Shown: positions 25,504-35,086, counted from the first letter of the stretch. The stretch is DNA of 64,000 nucleotides from Streptomyces sp. R28 (GCF_041052385.1 NZ_CP163439.1:4887001-4951000); one strand, 5' to 3'. Numbers and translations: made by a program. Notes: generated by a model not told the origin, from the sequence alone.

Positions 25504-26235
25504 CTATCCCTCCACCCGGATCCCCAGCTGCGCCGCCAACACCGGCGCCAGATCCAGGAGTTGCCCCGGACTGATCACCGCCCCGGCCAGCCGGTCCACC
25601 CCCCGCGCGAAGTCCAGCTCGGCCGCCCTGCGCAGGTCCACGTCCGTGAGCGTCACCCCGGTGAGGTCCGCCCCTTTCACCGCGCAGTCCACGAACTCCA
25701 CCCGCTCCAGGCGGGCGCCCCCGAAGTCCGGCTCGACCAGGACGCAGCCCTCGAAGACGACGTCCTTGAGCTTGGCCTTGCGCATGTTCAGGTAGTCGAT
25801 CTTGCCGCCGCGGATCAGCACCCGCTCCAGCACGGCGCCGTGCAGCTGCACCCCGCCCAGGCGGGCGTCCACCAACTCCACATCACGCAGGGTCGACTCG
25901 GCGAGATCGGTGCCGACGCCCCGTAGGCCCGTGAGCACCGAGTCGAGGATCCGGGCGTGATGAAGTCTCGTCTCGTCCAGGGCGCAGCCCCGCAGCTCGC
26001 AGTCCAGGAACCGGGCGCCTGCGCCGTCCTGTCCGCCGAGGTCCTCCTCCCGGAACTCCAGGCCGTCGTAGTCCCCGTCCGGCTCCAACTCCCCGTCCCG
26101 GTAGGGCTCCAGCGGCGGCAACCGCACCTCGGGCCGCCGCGCACCCTTCACGCCACCCCTGCCCGGACCACCGCCCCTGCCCGCGCTGCCACCCCTGCCG
26201 GTACCGCCGCCCTCACCCATCGCTCTCCTCGCCAT
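25504..26235 (-). CDS. Pentapeptide-repeat protein
   Basis: About 243-residue protein. After a Gly/Arg-rich N-terminus, residues about 55-225 consist of pentapeptide repeats of the A(D/N)LXX type (CELRGCALDETRLHHARILD; ADLTGVTLTDVDLRRA) that should fold into a right-handed quadrilateral beta helix. It ends with a short helical cap. Such proteins can mimic DNA, for example to protect gyrase (Qnr, MfpA), or act as scaffolds; the role here is unknown. ATG at 26235 was chosen because a G-rich ribosome-binding stretch precedes it. Confidence 0.85.
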   Translation of the reverse strand: MARRAMGEGGGTGRGGSAGRGGGPGRGGVKGARRPEVRLPPLEPYRDGELEPDGDYDGLEFREEDLGGQDGAGARFLDCELRGCALDETRLHHARILDSVLTGLRGVGTDLAESTLRDVELVDARLGGVQLHGAVLERVLIRGGKIDYLNMRKAKLKDVVFEGCVLVEPDFGGARLERVEFVDCAVKGADLTGVTLTDVDLRRAAELDFARGVDRLAGAVISPGQLLDLAPVLAAQLGIRVEG

Positions 26236-26384
26236 GCCCCCATGCTGCACGCCACCACTGACAATCCCCCTGACCTGCGCCGACACCCCGCCGACACCAC
26301 CGATGTCACATTCCGGGTGCCCAGGACCGTCTTACGCACGGAGAAGGGGCGAAAGGCGACCCCGAGCACAAGGGAGACCCAGCC

Positions 26385-27554
26385 ATGCACCGCATCACCG
26401 TCATCGGCGGCGGCTTCGCCGGACTCACCGCGGCCATCACCGCCGCCGAGGCGGGCGCCAAGGTGACCGTCTACGAAGCCCACCACACCCTCGGCGGGCG
26501 GGCCCGGACCGCCGAGGGGCCGTACCGGACGAACGAGGGACCGCACGCCCTGTACAGCGGCGGCCCGCACTGGCTCTGGCTCAAGCAGCGCGACCTCATC
26601 GGGCCGCTCGCGCCGATCCCACCCCTGGAGGCCGCCCGGCTGCGGCTGCGGCACCGCGGCGTCCTGCGGCGCACCCCGCCCTTCGCCATGCTCAAGCTGT
26701 TGCGGCGAGGCCTGCCGCAGGCGCCCGTCGACGTCGACTTCATGACCTGGGCCACGGACATCGCCGGCGAGGAGGGTGCCCGTGCCGCCGCCCACTACTC
26801 CGCCGTCGCCCTGTTCCACCACGACCCCGGCGCCCTGTCCGCCGCGTTCGTGCAGGAGCGGTTGCGCCGGGCCACCAAGCTGCCCCCGGAGGCGCACTAT
26901 CCGCGCGGCGGATGGGCGACCATGATCGACCGGATGGCGGCCCGGGCCTGGAATCTCGGGGTGCGGATGGAGACCCTTTCCCGAGTCGACAGCCTCGACG
27001 ACCTGACGACCGGCACGCCCGTCGTCGTCGCCACCTCCCTCGACGCCGCCCGCCGCCTGCTCAGGGACGACTCCCTGACCTGGACCAGCGGACGTACGGC
27101 GCTCATCGACCTCGCCGTGCGGACCCGGCGCGGGGACGCCTTCGCCCTCTCCGATCTCGACGGGACCGGGTGGCTGGAGCGGTTCACCGCGCAGGACCGC
27201 TCTCTGGCGCCGGCCGGTGAACAGCTGATCCAGGGGCAGATCCCGATCGCCCCGCACGAGTCCAGGGCCGACGGCATCACCCGTGCCGAGCAGCTTCTCG
27301 ATCTCGGTTTCCCCGGCTGGCGCGAGCGCGTCACCTGGCGGCGCGAGTCCGTCGCGAACGGCCGTACCGGCGCCGTCGACCTGCCCGGCACCAGCTGGCG
27401 CGACCGTCCGGCCGTCGACCGCGGCGACGGGATCTATCTGGCGGGTGACCAGGTCGCCGCCCCCGGCGTGCTGTCCGAGGTCTCCTTCAACAGCGCGCTC
27501 ACGGCCGTGTCCCTGGCCCTCGGCCGGCACGCCCTTGACCTCAAGCGAGCTTGA
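26385..27554 (+). CDS. FAD-dependent oxidoreductase (amine oxidase/phytoene desaturase type)
   Basis: 389-residue flavoprotein. The dinucleotide-binding motif VIGGGFAGLTAA lies at residues 6-17 with the acidic strand end VYEAHHTLGGRART, and the C-terminal FAD motif is GDGIYLAGDQVAAPGVLSEVSF. The family includes amine oxidases and carotenoid desaturases; the substrate is not evident. It lies 58 bp upstream of the SoxR-box oxidoreductase gene, and the SoxR box overlaps its 3' end, so the two are probably separate transcription units. Confidence 0.82.
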   Translation: MHRITVIGGGFAGLTAAITAAEAGAKVTVYEAHHTLGGRARTAEGPYRTNEGPHALYSGGPHWLWLKQRDLIGPLAPIPPLEAARLRLRHRGVLRRTPPFAMLKLLRRGLPQAPVDVDFMTWATDIAGEEGARAAAHYSAVALFHHDPGALSAAFVQERLRRATKLPPEAHYPRGGWATMIDRMAARAWNLGVRMETLSRVDSLDDLTTGTPVVVATSLDAARRLLRDDSLTWTSGRTALIDLAVRTRRGDAFALSDLDGTGWLERFTAQDRSLAPAGEQLIQGQIPIAPHESRADGITRAEQLLDLGFPGWRERVTWRRESVANGRTGAVDLPGTSWRDRPAVDRGDGIYLAGDQVAAPGVLSEVSFNSALTAVSLALGRHALDLKRA

Positions 27555-27556
27555 GG
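27539..27556 (+). promoter_or_regulatory. SoxR box
   Basis: CCTCAAGCGAGCTTGAGG: 7-bp arms CCTCAAG/CTTGAGG are identical to those of the classical SoxR site. It follows a TTGACC -35 (27535-27540), the long-spacer geometry typical of MerR-family activators. It lies 57 bp upstream of the oxidoreductase start, across the stop codon of the preceding gene. Confidence 0.85.
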
Positions 27557-27612
27557 TTGAAGGGTGGGTGCCTGACAACTTCCCAGCACCGCACATCCGA
27601 TGGGGGACCCGT

Positions 27613-28590
27613 ATGCACGCCATCCGCCTGCACACCTTCGGCCCGGCCGAGAACCTCACCTACGAGGACGTCGACGCCCCCGCACCGGACCCCGGCCAGG
27701 TCCGTATCGCCGTAGCGGCAGCCGGCGTCCACCTCCTCGACGCGACCCTGCGCGAGGGCATTCAGGGCCCGGCGCCGCAGCCGCCCACGCTGCCCACGAT
27801 CCCCGGCCGCGAGGTCGCCGGCGTCGTCGAGTCCCTCGGCGAGGGGGTCGCCGCGCTCTGGCTCGGCAAGCGCGTCGTCGCTCACCTGGGCTTCGCGCCG
27901 GGCGGCTACGCCGAGCTGGCCGTCGCCGACGTCGACCGCGTCCACGAGATCCCGGCGAACCTCGACTTCGCCGAGGCCGTCGCCATGATCGGCACGGGCC
28001 GGACGACGATGGGGATCCTGCAGTTCGCCGAGCTCGGCCCGGACGCGGTCGCCGTGATCCCGGCGGCCGCCGGCGGCATCGGCACCCTGCTCGTGCAGTA
28101 CGCCAGGAACGCCGGCGCCGTCGTCATCGGCCTCGCCGGCGGCCTTCAGAAGGTCGCCCGCGTGCAGGAGAACGGCGCCGACCTGGCCGTCGACTACACG
28201 GACCCGGCATGGCCCGAGAAGGTCCGCGCCTTCCTGGGCGGGCGAGGGGCCACCGTCGTCTTCGACGGCGTCGGCGGCGACGTCGCCCGCGAGTCCGTCG
28301 CCCTGCTCGGGCCGGGCGGCAGGCACCTCGTCTTCGGCTGGTCCGGCGCGGGGCCGCACGGCAGGCCCTACTTCGTCGACGGCGTCTCCCAGCAGGTCCT
28401 CGGCCCCGTGATGATGCAGAAGGCCGGTGGCCCCAACCCCGTACGCGCCCTGGAACTGCGCGCCCTCACCGAAGCCGCCGCAGGCCGCCTCACCCCGGCC
28501 GTCCAGCGTTTCCCGCTCGCCGAGGCGGCAGCCGCCCATCGCGCCCTCGAAACGCGCGGAACCACCGGAAAGGTGGTACTGGAGCCATGA
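27613..28590 (+). CDS. Zinc-independent quinone oxidoreductase / MDR-family dehydrogenase (SoxR target)
   Basis: 325-residue medium-chain dehydrogenase/reductase. The N-terminal GroES-like domain lacks the structural-zinc cysteines, so it is of the NADPH:quinone oxidoreductase type; the nucleotide-binding loop is AAAGGIGTLLVQYARNAG. It likely reduces quinones or other redox-cycling compounds. The SoxR box fits the S. coelicolor SoxR regulon, in which, as I recall, the syntenic gene SCO4266 is induced by redox-active compounds such as actinorhodin. Its stop overlaps the next start (ATGA). Confidence 0.9.
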   Translation: MHAIRLHTFGPAENLTYEDVDAPAPDPGQVRIAVAAAGVHLLDATLREGIQGPAPQPPTLPTIPGREVAGVVESLGEGVAALWLGKRVVAHLGFAPGGYAELAVADVDRVHEIPANLDFAEAVAMIGTGRTTMGILQFAELGPDAVAVIPAAAGGIGTLLVQYARNAGAVVIGLAGGLQKVARVQENGADLAVDYTDPAWPEKVRAFLGGRGATVVFDGVGGDVARESVALLGPGGRHLVFGWSGAGPHGRPYFVDGVSQQVLGPVMMQKAGGPNPVRALELRALTEAAAGRLTPAVQRFPLAEAAAAHRALETRGTTGKVVLEP

Positions 28591-30224
28591 TCAGCCGCAA
28601 GCACTCCGCAAAGGCGATACCCCACCCCTCGCCGGAGACGATTCCTCGGTCCTCCCCAGAGGCGACAGACGCGATTCCTCAGCCCTCCCCGGATGCGACA
28701 CGACCCGAAGCATGGTCTTCTGGCCAGGTGAGTTTCACCCGAACAGGTGAGGCCGCCGTGGACGCCGACCCCCGCCGCTGGTGGGGCCTGGTGATCATCG
28801 CGCTCGCGCAGCTCATGGTCGTCCTCGACGCGACCATCGTGAACATCGCGCTCCCCTCCGCCCAGAGCGACCTCGGCATGTCCGACGGCGACCGCCAGTG
28901 GGTGATCACCGCGTACACCCTGGCTTTCGGCGGACTGCTCCTGCTGGGCGGCCGGATCGCCGACCTGGTGGGCCGCAAACGCACCTTCGTCATCGGCCTC
29001 GTCGGCTTCGCAGCCGCCTCCGCGCTGGGCGGCGCGGCCACCACGTCCGGCATGCTCTTCGGCGCCCGTGCCCTGCAGGGCGTCTTCGCCGCCGTACTGG
29101 CCCCGTCGGCCCTGTCGTTGCTGACCACGACCTTCACCGACCCCAAGGAACGCGGCAAGGCCTTCGGTATCTACGGCGCCCTGGCCGGCAGCGGCAGCGC
29201 GATCGGGTTCATCGTCGGCGGTCTGCTCACGGAGTACCTGAACTGGCGCTGGTGCCTGTACGTCAACGTGCCCATCGCCGTGATCGCCGTCATCGGCGCC
29301 CTCGCCCTGCTCCGCGACAGCCCCGGCCACGCGGGCGCCCGCCTCGACGTACCCGGCGTGCTGCTCGGCTGCGGCGGCCTGGTCGCCATCGTCTACGGCT
29401 TCGCCGAGGCCCAGCCGCGGGGCTGGACCGACCCGATGGTCCTCACCCTCTTCGCGGCGGGGGTCGTCCTCCTGGCGGCCTTCGTCTGGTGGCAGACCCG
29501 GGCCCCCGTGCCCCTGCTCCCGCTGCACATCATCAAGGACCGCACCCGAGCCGGCTGCTTCCTGACCATGGCGCTGGCCGTGATCGGCATGTTCGGGCTG
29601 TTCCTGTTCATGACCTACTACCTGCAGGTCATCCTCGACTACTCGCCGGTGATGACCGGCCTCGCCTTCCTGCCCCTCACGGCCGCGATCATCACCGGCT
29701 CCACCCAGATCGCCGCCCGGCTCCTGGACCATGTGGCGCCGCGCCTGCTGATGGCCCCGGGCGCCCTGCTGGCGGCGGTCGGCATGGTGCTCCTGACGCA
29801 GCTGACGGTGCACTCGTCCTACGCGGCCGACATCCTGCCCGCGCTGATCCTCATGGGCCTCGGCATGGGCCTGATCTTCATGCCGGTGTTCGCCACGGCG
29901 ACGGCGGGCGTGGCCCCGCAGGACTCCGGCGTGACCTCCGCGACCATCAACACCTCGCAGCAGGTGGGCGGTTCGATCGGTACGGCCCTGCTGAACACGA
30001 TCGCCACCACCAGCAGCGCCGCCTACATCACCGCCCACCTCACCGACCCGGCCCAGCGGGCCCTGGTCACCAAGGAGGGCATCGTCCACGGCTACACCGT
30101 CGCCATCTGGTGGGCCGCCGCCATCATGCTCCTGGCCGGCCTGGTCGCGGCCCTGATGGTGACGGCGAAGCCCCCGAAGCACGGCGCCCCGCAGGAGGCG
30201 CCGGTCCCGGAGTCGGTGACCTGA
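28587..30224 (+). CDS. MFS drug-efflux transporter, DHA2 (EmrB/QacA) family
   Basis: 545-residue, 14-helix drug:proton antiporter. VVLDATIVNIALPSAQSDL (helix 1), QWVITAYTLAFGGLLLLGGRIADLVGRKR (motif A) and the motif C-like GSGSAIGFIVGGLL are diagnostic. About 60 Ser/Pro-rich residues precede helix 1, so the true start may be internal; ATG at 28587 is favoured by the ATGA overlap and GGAG. Coupled to the SoxR-controlled oxidoreductase, it probably exports redox-active metabolites. Confidence 0.9.
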   Translation: MISRKHSAKAIPHPSPETIPRSSPEATDAIPQPSPDATRPEAWSSGQVSFTRTGEAAVDADPRRWWGLVIIALAQLMVVLDATIVNIALPSAQSDLGMSDGDRQWVITAYTLAFGGLLLLGGRIADLVGRKRTFVIGLVGFAAASALGGAATTSGMLFGARALQGVFAAVLAPSALSLLTTTFTDPKERGKAFGIYGALAGSGSAIGFIVGGLLTEYLNWRWCLYVNVPIAVIAVIGALALLRDSPGHAGARLDVPGVLLGCGGLVAIVYGFAEAQPRGWTDPMVLTLFAAGVVLLAAFVWWQTRAPVPLLPLHIIKDRTRAGCFLTMALAVIGMFGLFLFMTYYLQVILDYSPVMTGLAFLPLTAAIITGSTQIAARLLDHVAPRLLMAPGALLAAVGMVLLTQLTVHSSYAADILPALILMGLGMGLIFMPVFATATAGVAPQDSGVTSATINTSQQVGGSIGTALLNTIATTSSAAYITAHLTDPAQRALVTKEGIVHGYTVAIWWAAAIMLLAGLVAALMVTAKPPKHGAPQEAPVPESVT

Positions 30225-30230
30225 GAAACG

Positions 30231-30268
30231 GGGGGAGGGGCCCCACCGGACCGCGGAGCCCCTCCCCC
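30231..30268. terminator. Bidirectional terminator between MFS gene and large secreted protein gene
   Basis: GGGGGAGGGGC (30231-30241) pairs with GCCCCTCCCCC (30258-30268), between two converging stop codons. Confidence 0.75.
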
Positions 30269-30294
30269 ACCCCTGTACGGGGGCCGGTCGGCGA

Positions 30295-33200
30295 TCAGCC
30301 GACCGCCTTCGTCGCCTTGCTCACCGCCGCCCCGTCCTGGTGGCCCGTGCGGTGCGCGATCACCTTCACGGTGATCTTCTTGCCCTTCTGCGCCGACTTC
30401 AGCACGAGCGACGACTTGGTCGCCCCGCTGATCGCCGTGCCGCCCGCGTACCACTGGTACGCGTACGACGTCGCCGCCAAAGACCAGGTCCCCGTGGACG
30501 TCTTCAGCGTCCTGCCGACTTTCGCCGTCCCGCTGATCACCGGCAGCGCGGTCGCCTTGGGAGCGTCGCCCTTGGCCACGGTCACCGCAGCCGAGGTCGC
30601 CGAACCGCTGACCCAGCCGGACTTGACCGCGGTGACGGTCACGGTGAGCTTCTTGCCGACCATCGAGGCGGGGACGGTGTACGTCGACGCCGTCGCCCCG
30701 CTGATCGCCGTACCGTTCGCCTTCCACTGGTACGTGTACGACGACGGAGCCGCCGACCAACTCCCCGGTGAGGCCGTGACCTTGGCGCCGGTCTTGGCCG
30801 TGCCGGTCACCTTGGGGGCGGCCGTGTTCTCCAGCTTGGGCTGGGGGGTCACGGTGAAGGTGCCGCGCCCGAACTCCCAGCCGCGCGTGAGCACGCTGAC
30901 GTTCCAGGTGCCGGTGGCCGCGCCGGTCAGGTCGAGGGTGGCGGTCACCGTCCGGTTGTCCGCGGAGACCGAGTCGGCCGCCGCCGTGATCGTCTTCCCT
31001 GCCTGGCTCAGCCGGACGGTGACGTCCGGGCCGAGCGCGGTGCCGGTGACCGTGAGCTTCACCTTGCCGCCGGCGGCACCGGTGTCGGGGCTGACCGCGG
31101 TGACGGCCGTCTCCTCGGTGCCGCACGGCGCGGACGTGCAGGTCAGCTTGGCGCTGTAGGCGGTGCTCGGCGCCTTCTCGGGCAGGCCCAGCAGGAACAC
31201 CGTCGGCGTGCTCTGCGGGGAAGAGCCGAGCGCGTCGCAGTCGTAGCCCTCCGGGATGTAGTGCGTGCAGCCGTTGGCCCAGGTCGACGTGTTGTACAGC
31301 ACCGGCACCGCCGTCGTGGCGGCACCGGCGGTGTCCTTGATGTCGGTCTCGAAGCGGTCGAACCCGGCGGTCGGCAGCGCCGCGCACACCGCGGTGTGCG
31401 ACTCGTCCAGCGTGCCGGTGACCGGCCCGTACCCGTACGCCACGGACGGCACCTCGGCGCACTCCGGCGCGGGCCCGTCGGCGGTCGCGATGCGCAGGGC
31501 GTCCAGGCGGTACTCGGGCGCGGCCTTGAGGTTGGCCGGGGTCTGCACCAGGACCTGGTGGGTGGTGGACCCGGTGACCGCGCAGGAGGTGTTGCGGAAG
31601 GAGCACTCCATACGGCCGTCCGCGGCGACGACCGCCGAGTTGGCGGTGCCGAGGGCGTCCCGCACGTTGACGTGCACGACGTCGGTGTCCGCGGCGGTGG
31701 TCACCTGCCGGCAGTCGAGGGTGCCGGGGACGCCGTACGCGCTCTTCACGGAGGGGCCGCCGACCTTCGCGGCCGCGGTCTTCATGCAGCCCGCCGATGA
31801 GGCGCTCTCGGTGACGTCGCGCCGGGTCAGTGTGTAGGTGGCGGCCTCGTCGCGGCCGGTCACCAGCACGGTGTGGGCCTTGCCCGGGGTCAGGGAGCAG
31901 ATCGTCCAGCCGTTGGTGGTGGCGTAGCGCTCGCAGACCCGCTTGCCGTCGGAGTCCAGTACCGAGAACCGCGCGGACGCGGTTCCGGAGGTGGCGATCA
32001 GCTGGAAGACCTCGGCGTCCGTGTGCGCGTCCGCCGGGATGCCCAGGCAGTGCGAGAAGACGCCGTCGCCGGTGGTCAGCGTGGCCTTCCTGCCGTCCGC
32101 GGCGAAACTGCCGGCGGGCAGGGCAGGGCAGCCCTGCGCGACGTCGGTGCGGTGGAAGGCCACCGCGTAGGCGCCGGTCGCCGTGTCCCCCTCGTCGTCG
32201 GTGTGCACCAGCGCCCGGTAGGGGGCCTCGCCGGTGAGCGCGCAGTCCCCGCCCCGGAGCTTGTCCTCGCCGCACTGCGGGGTGCCGGCGCGGTCCACGA
32301 CCTCCACCTCGGGGGTCGGCCCGGCCGAGGAGAGCGAGGTGAGTGCGGCGATGCGGGCGCCTTGCGGGGCGTCCAGCGTCAGGCAGTCGTACTGACCGGT
32401 CTTGCTCAACTCGCCCTTGTACAAGCCCATCCCGGCCGGCACGCACCCGGCGTCCGAGGCGCGGTCGAGGACGAGCAGGTCGTCCTTGGCACCGCTGTAG
32501 GGGGAGGTGCCGTCGAGGATCGCGGTGTACGTACCCGCGGCCGGCAACCGGCACGGGTCGCCCTCCCGGCAGGCGATCTTCCCGGCCGCGTCGTACACCT
32601 GGACGGGGCTCGCGGAGTCGTCGTCGACCGCGTGGACCAGGTAGGACCCGGCCTTGCCGACGGTGAAGGTGAAGCAGGGGTTGGTGTCGAAGTCGAGGCC
32701 CGCCGGCGGCCCGAAGGGGCGCACGGACGCGGTCCGGCAGCCCTGCGGGTCGGTCAGCGCGCGCACCTTGACCGCGTACTCGGCGGGGAAGCCGTTCCCC
32801 GCCTCCGTGACCTGGGACAGCACCCGGTACGGGCCCTCGCCGGGCAGCACACAGCTGAAGGTGTCCTCGCCGTCCTCGGCGAACCGCGGGCAGATCCGGG
32901 CCCCGCTCGCGTCGGTGATCCACGCGACGACGAAGCCGTAGACGCTCGTGCCCCGGGTGAGGCGGATGCGCTGACCCGGCTTGCCCTCGAACGCCTGGCA
33001 GTCCACCTCCAGCCGGTTCGCCGAGGTCCGGCGCACCGTCGGCAGGTCCCAGGACGTGCCGACCGGCTCGAAGCAGCCCTGCGTGGCCGAGCCGAGCGGG
33101 ACGACGGTGACCGCGGCCTCCTCCGGCTCCACCGAGCCGTTGTTGACGACCTTGACGGTGTAGGTGCCGGACGCGGGCACCTGGCACCAGCCGTCGTCGT

Positions 33201-33561
33201 AGTACTGCTCGTCGTAGCAGTCGACCTGGGTGCCGTCCTCGGCGTACATCTGCGCGTACGCGTTGTTGCCGCTGTCGTCCAGCGACATGCGGTACAGGCC
33301 CGCCTGCGGAGCCGTCACGGAGAAGCAGGCGCTGTCCTGAGCCGGCACGGTCGCCTTGCCGACGGCGTCCCCCGGGTCGCCGAAGGACGCGAGCGCGAGC
33401 GACGCGCACTCCGCCTCGGCGGCGACGGCGGGGCTCGCCCCGGTCAGGGTCAGAGTCGAGGCGAAGAGCGAGACGACAGCGGCGAAGACGGCCGGAAACA
33501 CGGCCGCCCGCCCCCGTCCCACAGAAGGTCTCGCAGACGGACAGGAGCCGTCGTCAGACAT
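30295..33561 (-). CDS. Large secreted multi-repeat protein with TIG/IPT and Ig-like C-terminal repeats
   Basis: 1,088-residue exported protein. A signal peptide (VFPAVFAAVVSLFASTLTLT, cleavage near AVA-A) is followed by about seven related modules of 80-110 residues. Each module has two or more cysteines and a beta-sandwich pattern like pre-peptidase C-terminal (PPC) domains; recurring phrases are GTYTVKV, GPYRVLS, GSYLVHA and APYRALV. Then come an IPT/TIG-like domain (VTAVSPDTGAAGGKVKLTVTG) and two Ig-like repeats of the KVTGTAKTGAKVTASPGSW / YQWKANGTAISGAT type. There is no enzyme motif or anchor. ATG at 33561 has GGGGGG upstream. Function is unknown; a surface or adhesion role is inferred. 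Confidence 0.82.
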   Translation of the reverse strand: MSDDGSCPSARPSVGRGRAAVFPAVFAAVVSLFASTLTLTGASPAVAAEAECASLALASFGDPGDAVGKATVPAQDSACFSVTAPQAGLYRMSLDDSGNNAYAQMYAEDGTQVDCYDEQYYDDGWCQVPASGTYTVKVVNNGSVEPEEAAVTVVPLGSATQGCFEPVGTSWDLPTVRRTSANRLEVDCQAFEGKPGQRIRLTRGTSVYGFVVAWITDASGARICPRFAEDGEDTFSCVLPGEGPYRVLSQVTEAGNGFPAEYAVKVRALTDPQGCRTASVRPFGPPAGLDFDTNPCFTFTVGKAGSYLVHAVDDDSASPVQVYDAAGKIACREGDPCRLPAAGTYTAILDGTSPYSGAKDDLLVLDRASDAGCVPAGMGLYKGELSKTGQYDCLTLDAPQGARIAALTSLSSAGPTPEVEVVDRAGTPQCGEDKLRGGDCALTGEAPYRALVHTDDEGDTATGAYAVAFHRTDVAQGCPALPAGSFAADGRKATLTTGDGVFSHCLGIPADAHTDAEVFQLIATSGTASARFSVLDSDGKRVCERYATTNGWTICSLTPGKAHTVLVTGRDEAATYTLTRRDVTESASSAGCMKTAAAKVGGPSVKSAYGVPGTLDCRQVTTAADTDVVHVNVRDALGTANSAVVAADGRMECSFRNTSCAVTGSTTHQVLVQTPANLKAAPEYRLDALRIATADGPAPECAEVPSVAYGYGPVTGTLDESHTAVCAALPTAGFDRFETDIKDTAGAATTAVPVLYNTSTWANGCTHYIPEGYDCDALGSSPQSTPTVFLLGLPEKAPSTAYSAKLTCTSAPCGTEETAVTAVSPDTGAAGGKVKLTVTGTALGPDVTVRLSQAGKTITAAADSVSADNRTVTATLDLTGAATGTWNVSVLTRGWEFGRGTFTVTPQPKLENTAAPKVTGTAKTGAKVTASPGSWSAAPSSYTYQWKANGTAISGATASTYTVPASMVGKKLTVTVTAVKSGWVSGSATSAAVTVAKGDAPKATALPVISGTAKVGRTLKTSTGTWSLAATSYAYQWYAGGTAISGATKSSLVLKSAQKGKKITVKVIAHRTGHQDGAAVSKATKAVG

Positions 33562-33651
33562 GGAATCCCCCCGGATCATCGGTCGTTGAGGCGATAGTCG
33601 CACACAGGTGTGACAACGCACTCGCGAGTATCCGGGAGGGGCGAACGCGCC

Positions 33652-33683
33652 CTCAGTTACCTGAGTTACCTGAGTTACCTCAG
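33652..33683. repeat. 9-bp tandem repeat GTTACCTGA
   Basis: About three copies of GTTACCT(G/C)A between two genes, running into the stop codon region of the DadA-type gene. Confidence 0.8.
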
Positions 33684-35086
33684 TGCCGCCCGGCCACCCG
33701 GTCGGCGATCCGCGCCGCCCGCGTGGACTCGGCGCTGTTGGTGAGCTGCTCCCGCCGGTCCGCCGCCCGGTACGCGGCGTACAGCCCGTGCACCCCGAGC
33801 CACCGCAGCGGCTCCGGCTCCCACTTGCGCACCTTGTGGCCGACCCACGGCAGATCGGTCAGCTCGGTGCGCCCGCCCTGGCCGGAGTCCTGCTGCACCA
33901 GGTCCCGCAGTGTCCGGGCCGCCAGGTTGGCGGTGGCGACGCCGGAGCCGACGTAACCGCCCGCCCAGCCGAGGCCCGTCGAGCGGTCCAGGGTGACCGT
34001 CGCGCACCAGTCGCGCGGCACGCCCAGCACGCCCGACCAGGCGTGTTCGATCCGGACCGGGGCCAGCTGCGGGAAGAAGCGCACGAGGATCTCGCGGAGC
34101 GCCTCGACCGTCGCGTCCTGTGTACGCCCGTCGTTGTCGGTGCGCGATCCGAAGCGGTACGGCACCCCGCGCCCGCCCAGCGCGATCCGTCCGTCGGCGG
34201 TGCGCTGCGCGTACATGTAGGCGTGCGCCATGTCGCCCAGCGTCTCGCCCCCGTCCCAGCCCACCGACTCCCACTGCTCCCGCGTCAGCGGCTCGGTGGC
34301 GATCATCGAGGAGTTCATGGGCAGCCAGGTCCGCTTCTGGCCCTTCAGCGCGGCCGTGAAGCCCTCGGTGCAGCGCAGCACGTACGGCGCGCGGACGGTG
34401 CCGTAGGGCGTGACGGCATGCTTGGGCCTGATCTCCGTCACCGGCGTCAGCTCGTGGATCGTCACACCGAGCGCCGCCACGGCCGCCGCGAGGCCCTTCA
34501 CCAGCTTCACCGGGTGCACCCGCGCCCCGTGCGGTGTCCAGGTCGAACCGACCGCGTCCGCGACCTTCACGCGCTCGGCGGTCTCGCGGGCACCGAACAG
34601 CTCGCGGTCCTTCTCACCGTACGACAGCTCGTGCTCGTGGAAGGCCTTCAGTCGCGCCAACTGGGCGGGGGTGCGGGCGACTTCGAGGACACCTCCCTTG
34701 TGGAGGCCGGCGTCGAAGCCCTCCTCGGCGACGGCTCGGGCGACCTCGTCGACGGTGTCGTTCATGGCCCGTTGCAGCCGTACGGCGGCCTCGTGGCCGT
34801 GCAGCTTCGCGTACCGGTCGCGCCCCGCGATGCCGTTGTACAGCCAGCCGCCGTTGCGCCCCGAGGCGCCGTATCCGCAGAACTTCTGCTCCAGGACGGT
34901 GATCCGGAGGAAGGGGACCGCCTTCTTCAGGTAGTACGCGGTCCACAGTCCCGTGTACCCACCGCCCACGATCACCACGTCCGCGGAGGCGTCACCCACG
35001 AGCGGCTCCCGGACCTCGGGGAGGCCGTCGTCCGCGTACCAGAAGGAGATGCCGCCGTTCACGGCACCACTCACCGAGCTGCTCAT
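33680..35086 (-). CDS. FAD-dependent oxidoreductase, DadA/glycine-D-amino-acid oxidase type
   Basis: 468-residue flavoenzyme. ADVVIVGGGYTGLWTAYYLKK (about 35-55) is the FAD Rossmann motif, GRNGGWLYNG the segment next to the isoalloxazine, and GWAGGYVGSGVATANLAARTL the C-terminal FAD contact. The family oxidises secondary or D-amines (D-amino acids, sarcosine, gamma-glutamyl-putrescine). The N-terminal ISFWYADDG and overall length resemble PuuB-like oxidases. It is a single gene, with no permease or regulator beside it. Confidence 0.85.
   Translation of the reverse strand: MSSSVSGAVNGGISFWYADDGLPEVREPLVGDASADVVIVGGGYTGLWTAYYLKKAVPFLRITVLEQKFCGYGASGRNGGWLYNGIAGRDRYAKLHGHEAAVRLQRAMNDTVDEVARAVAEEGFDAGLHKGGVLEVARTPAQLARLKAFHEHELSYGEKDRELFGARETAERVKVADAVGSTWTPHGARVHPVKLVKGLAAAVAALGVTIHELTPVTEIRPKHAVTPYGTVRAPYVLRCTEGFTAALKGQKRTWLPMNSSMIATEPLTREQWESVGWDGGETLGDMAHAYMYAQRTADGRIALGGRGVPYRFGSRTDNDGRTQDATVEALREILVRFFPQLAPVRIEHAWSGVLGVPRDWCATVTLDRSTGLGWAGGYVGSGVATANLAARTLRDLVQQDSGQGGRTELTDLPWVGHKVRKWEPEPLRWLGVHGLYAAYRAADRREQLTNSAESTRAARIADRVAGRH

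Noticed and set aside
30092..33409. Very long antisense frame (about 1,100 codons) over the large secreted protein gene
   Set aside because: Arg/Gly/Pro-rich translation typical of the shadow of a high-GC gene; the other minus-strand frame has signal peptide, domains and a good ribosome binding site.
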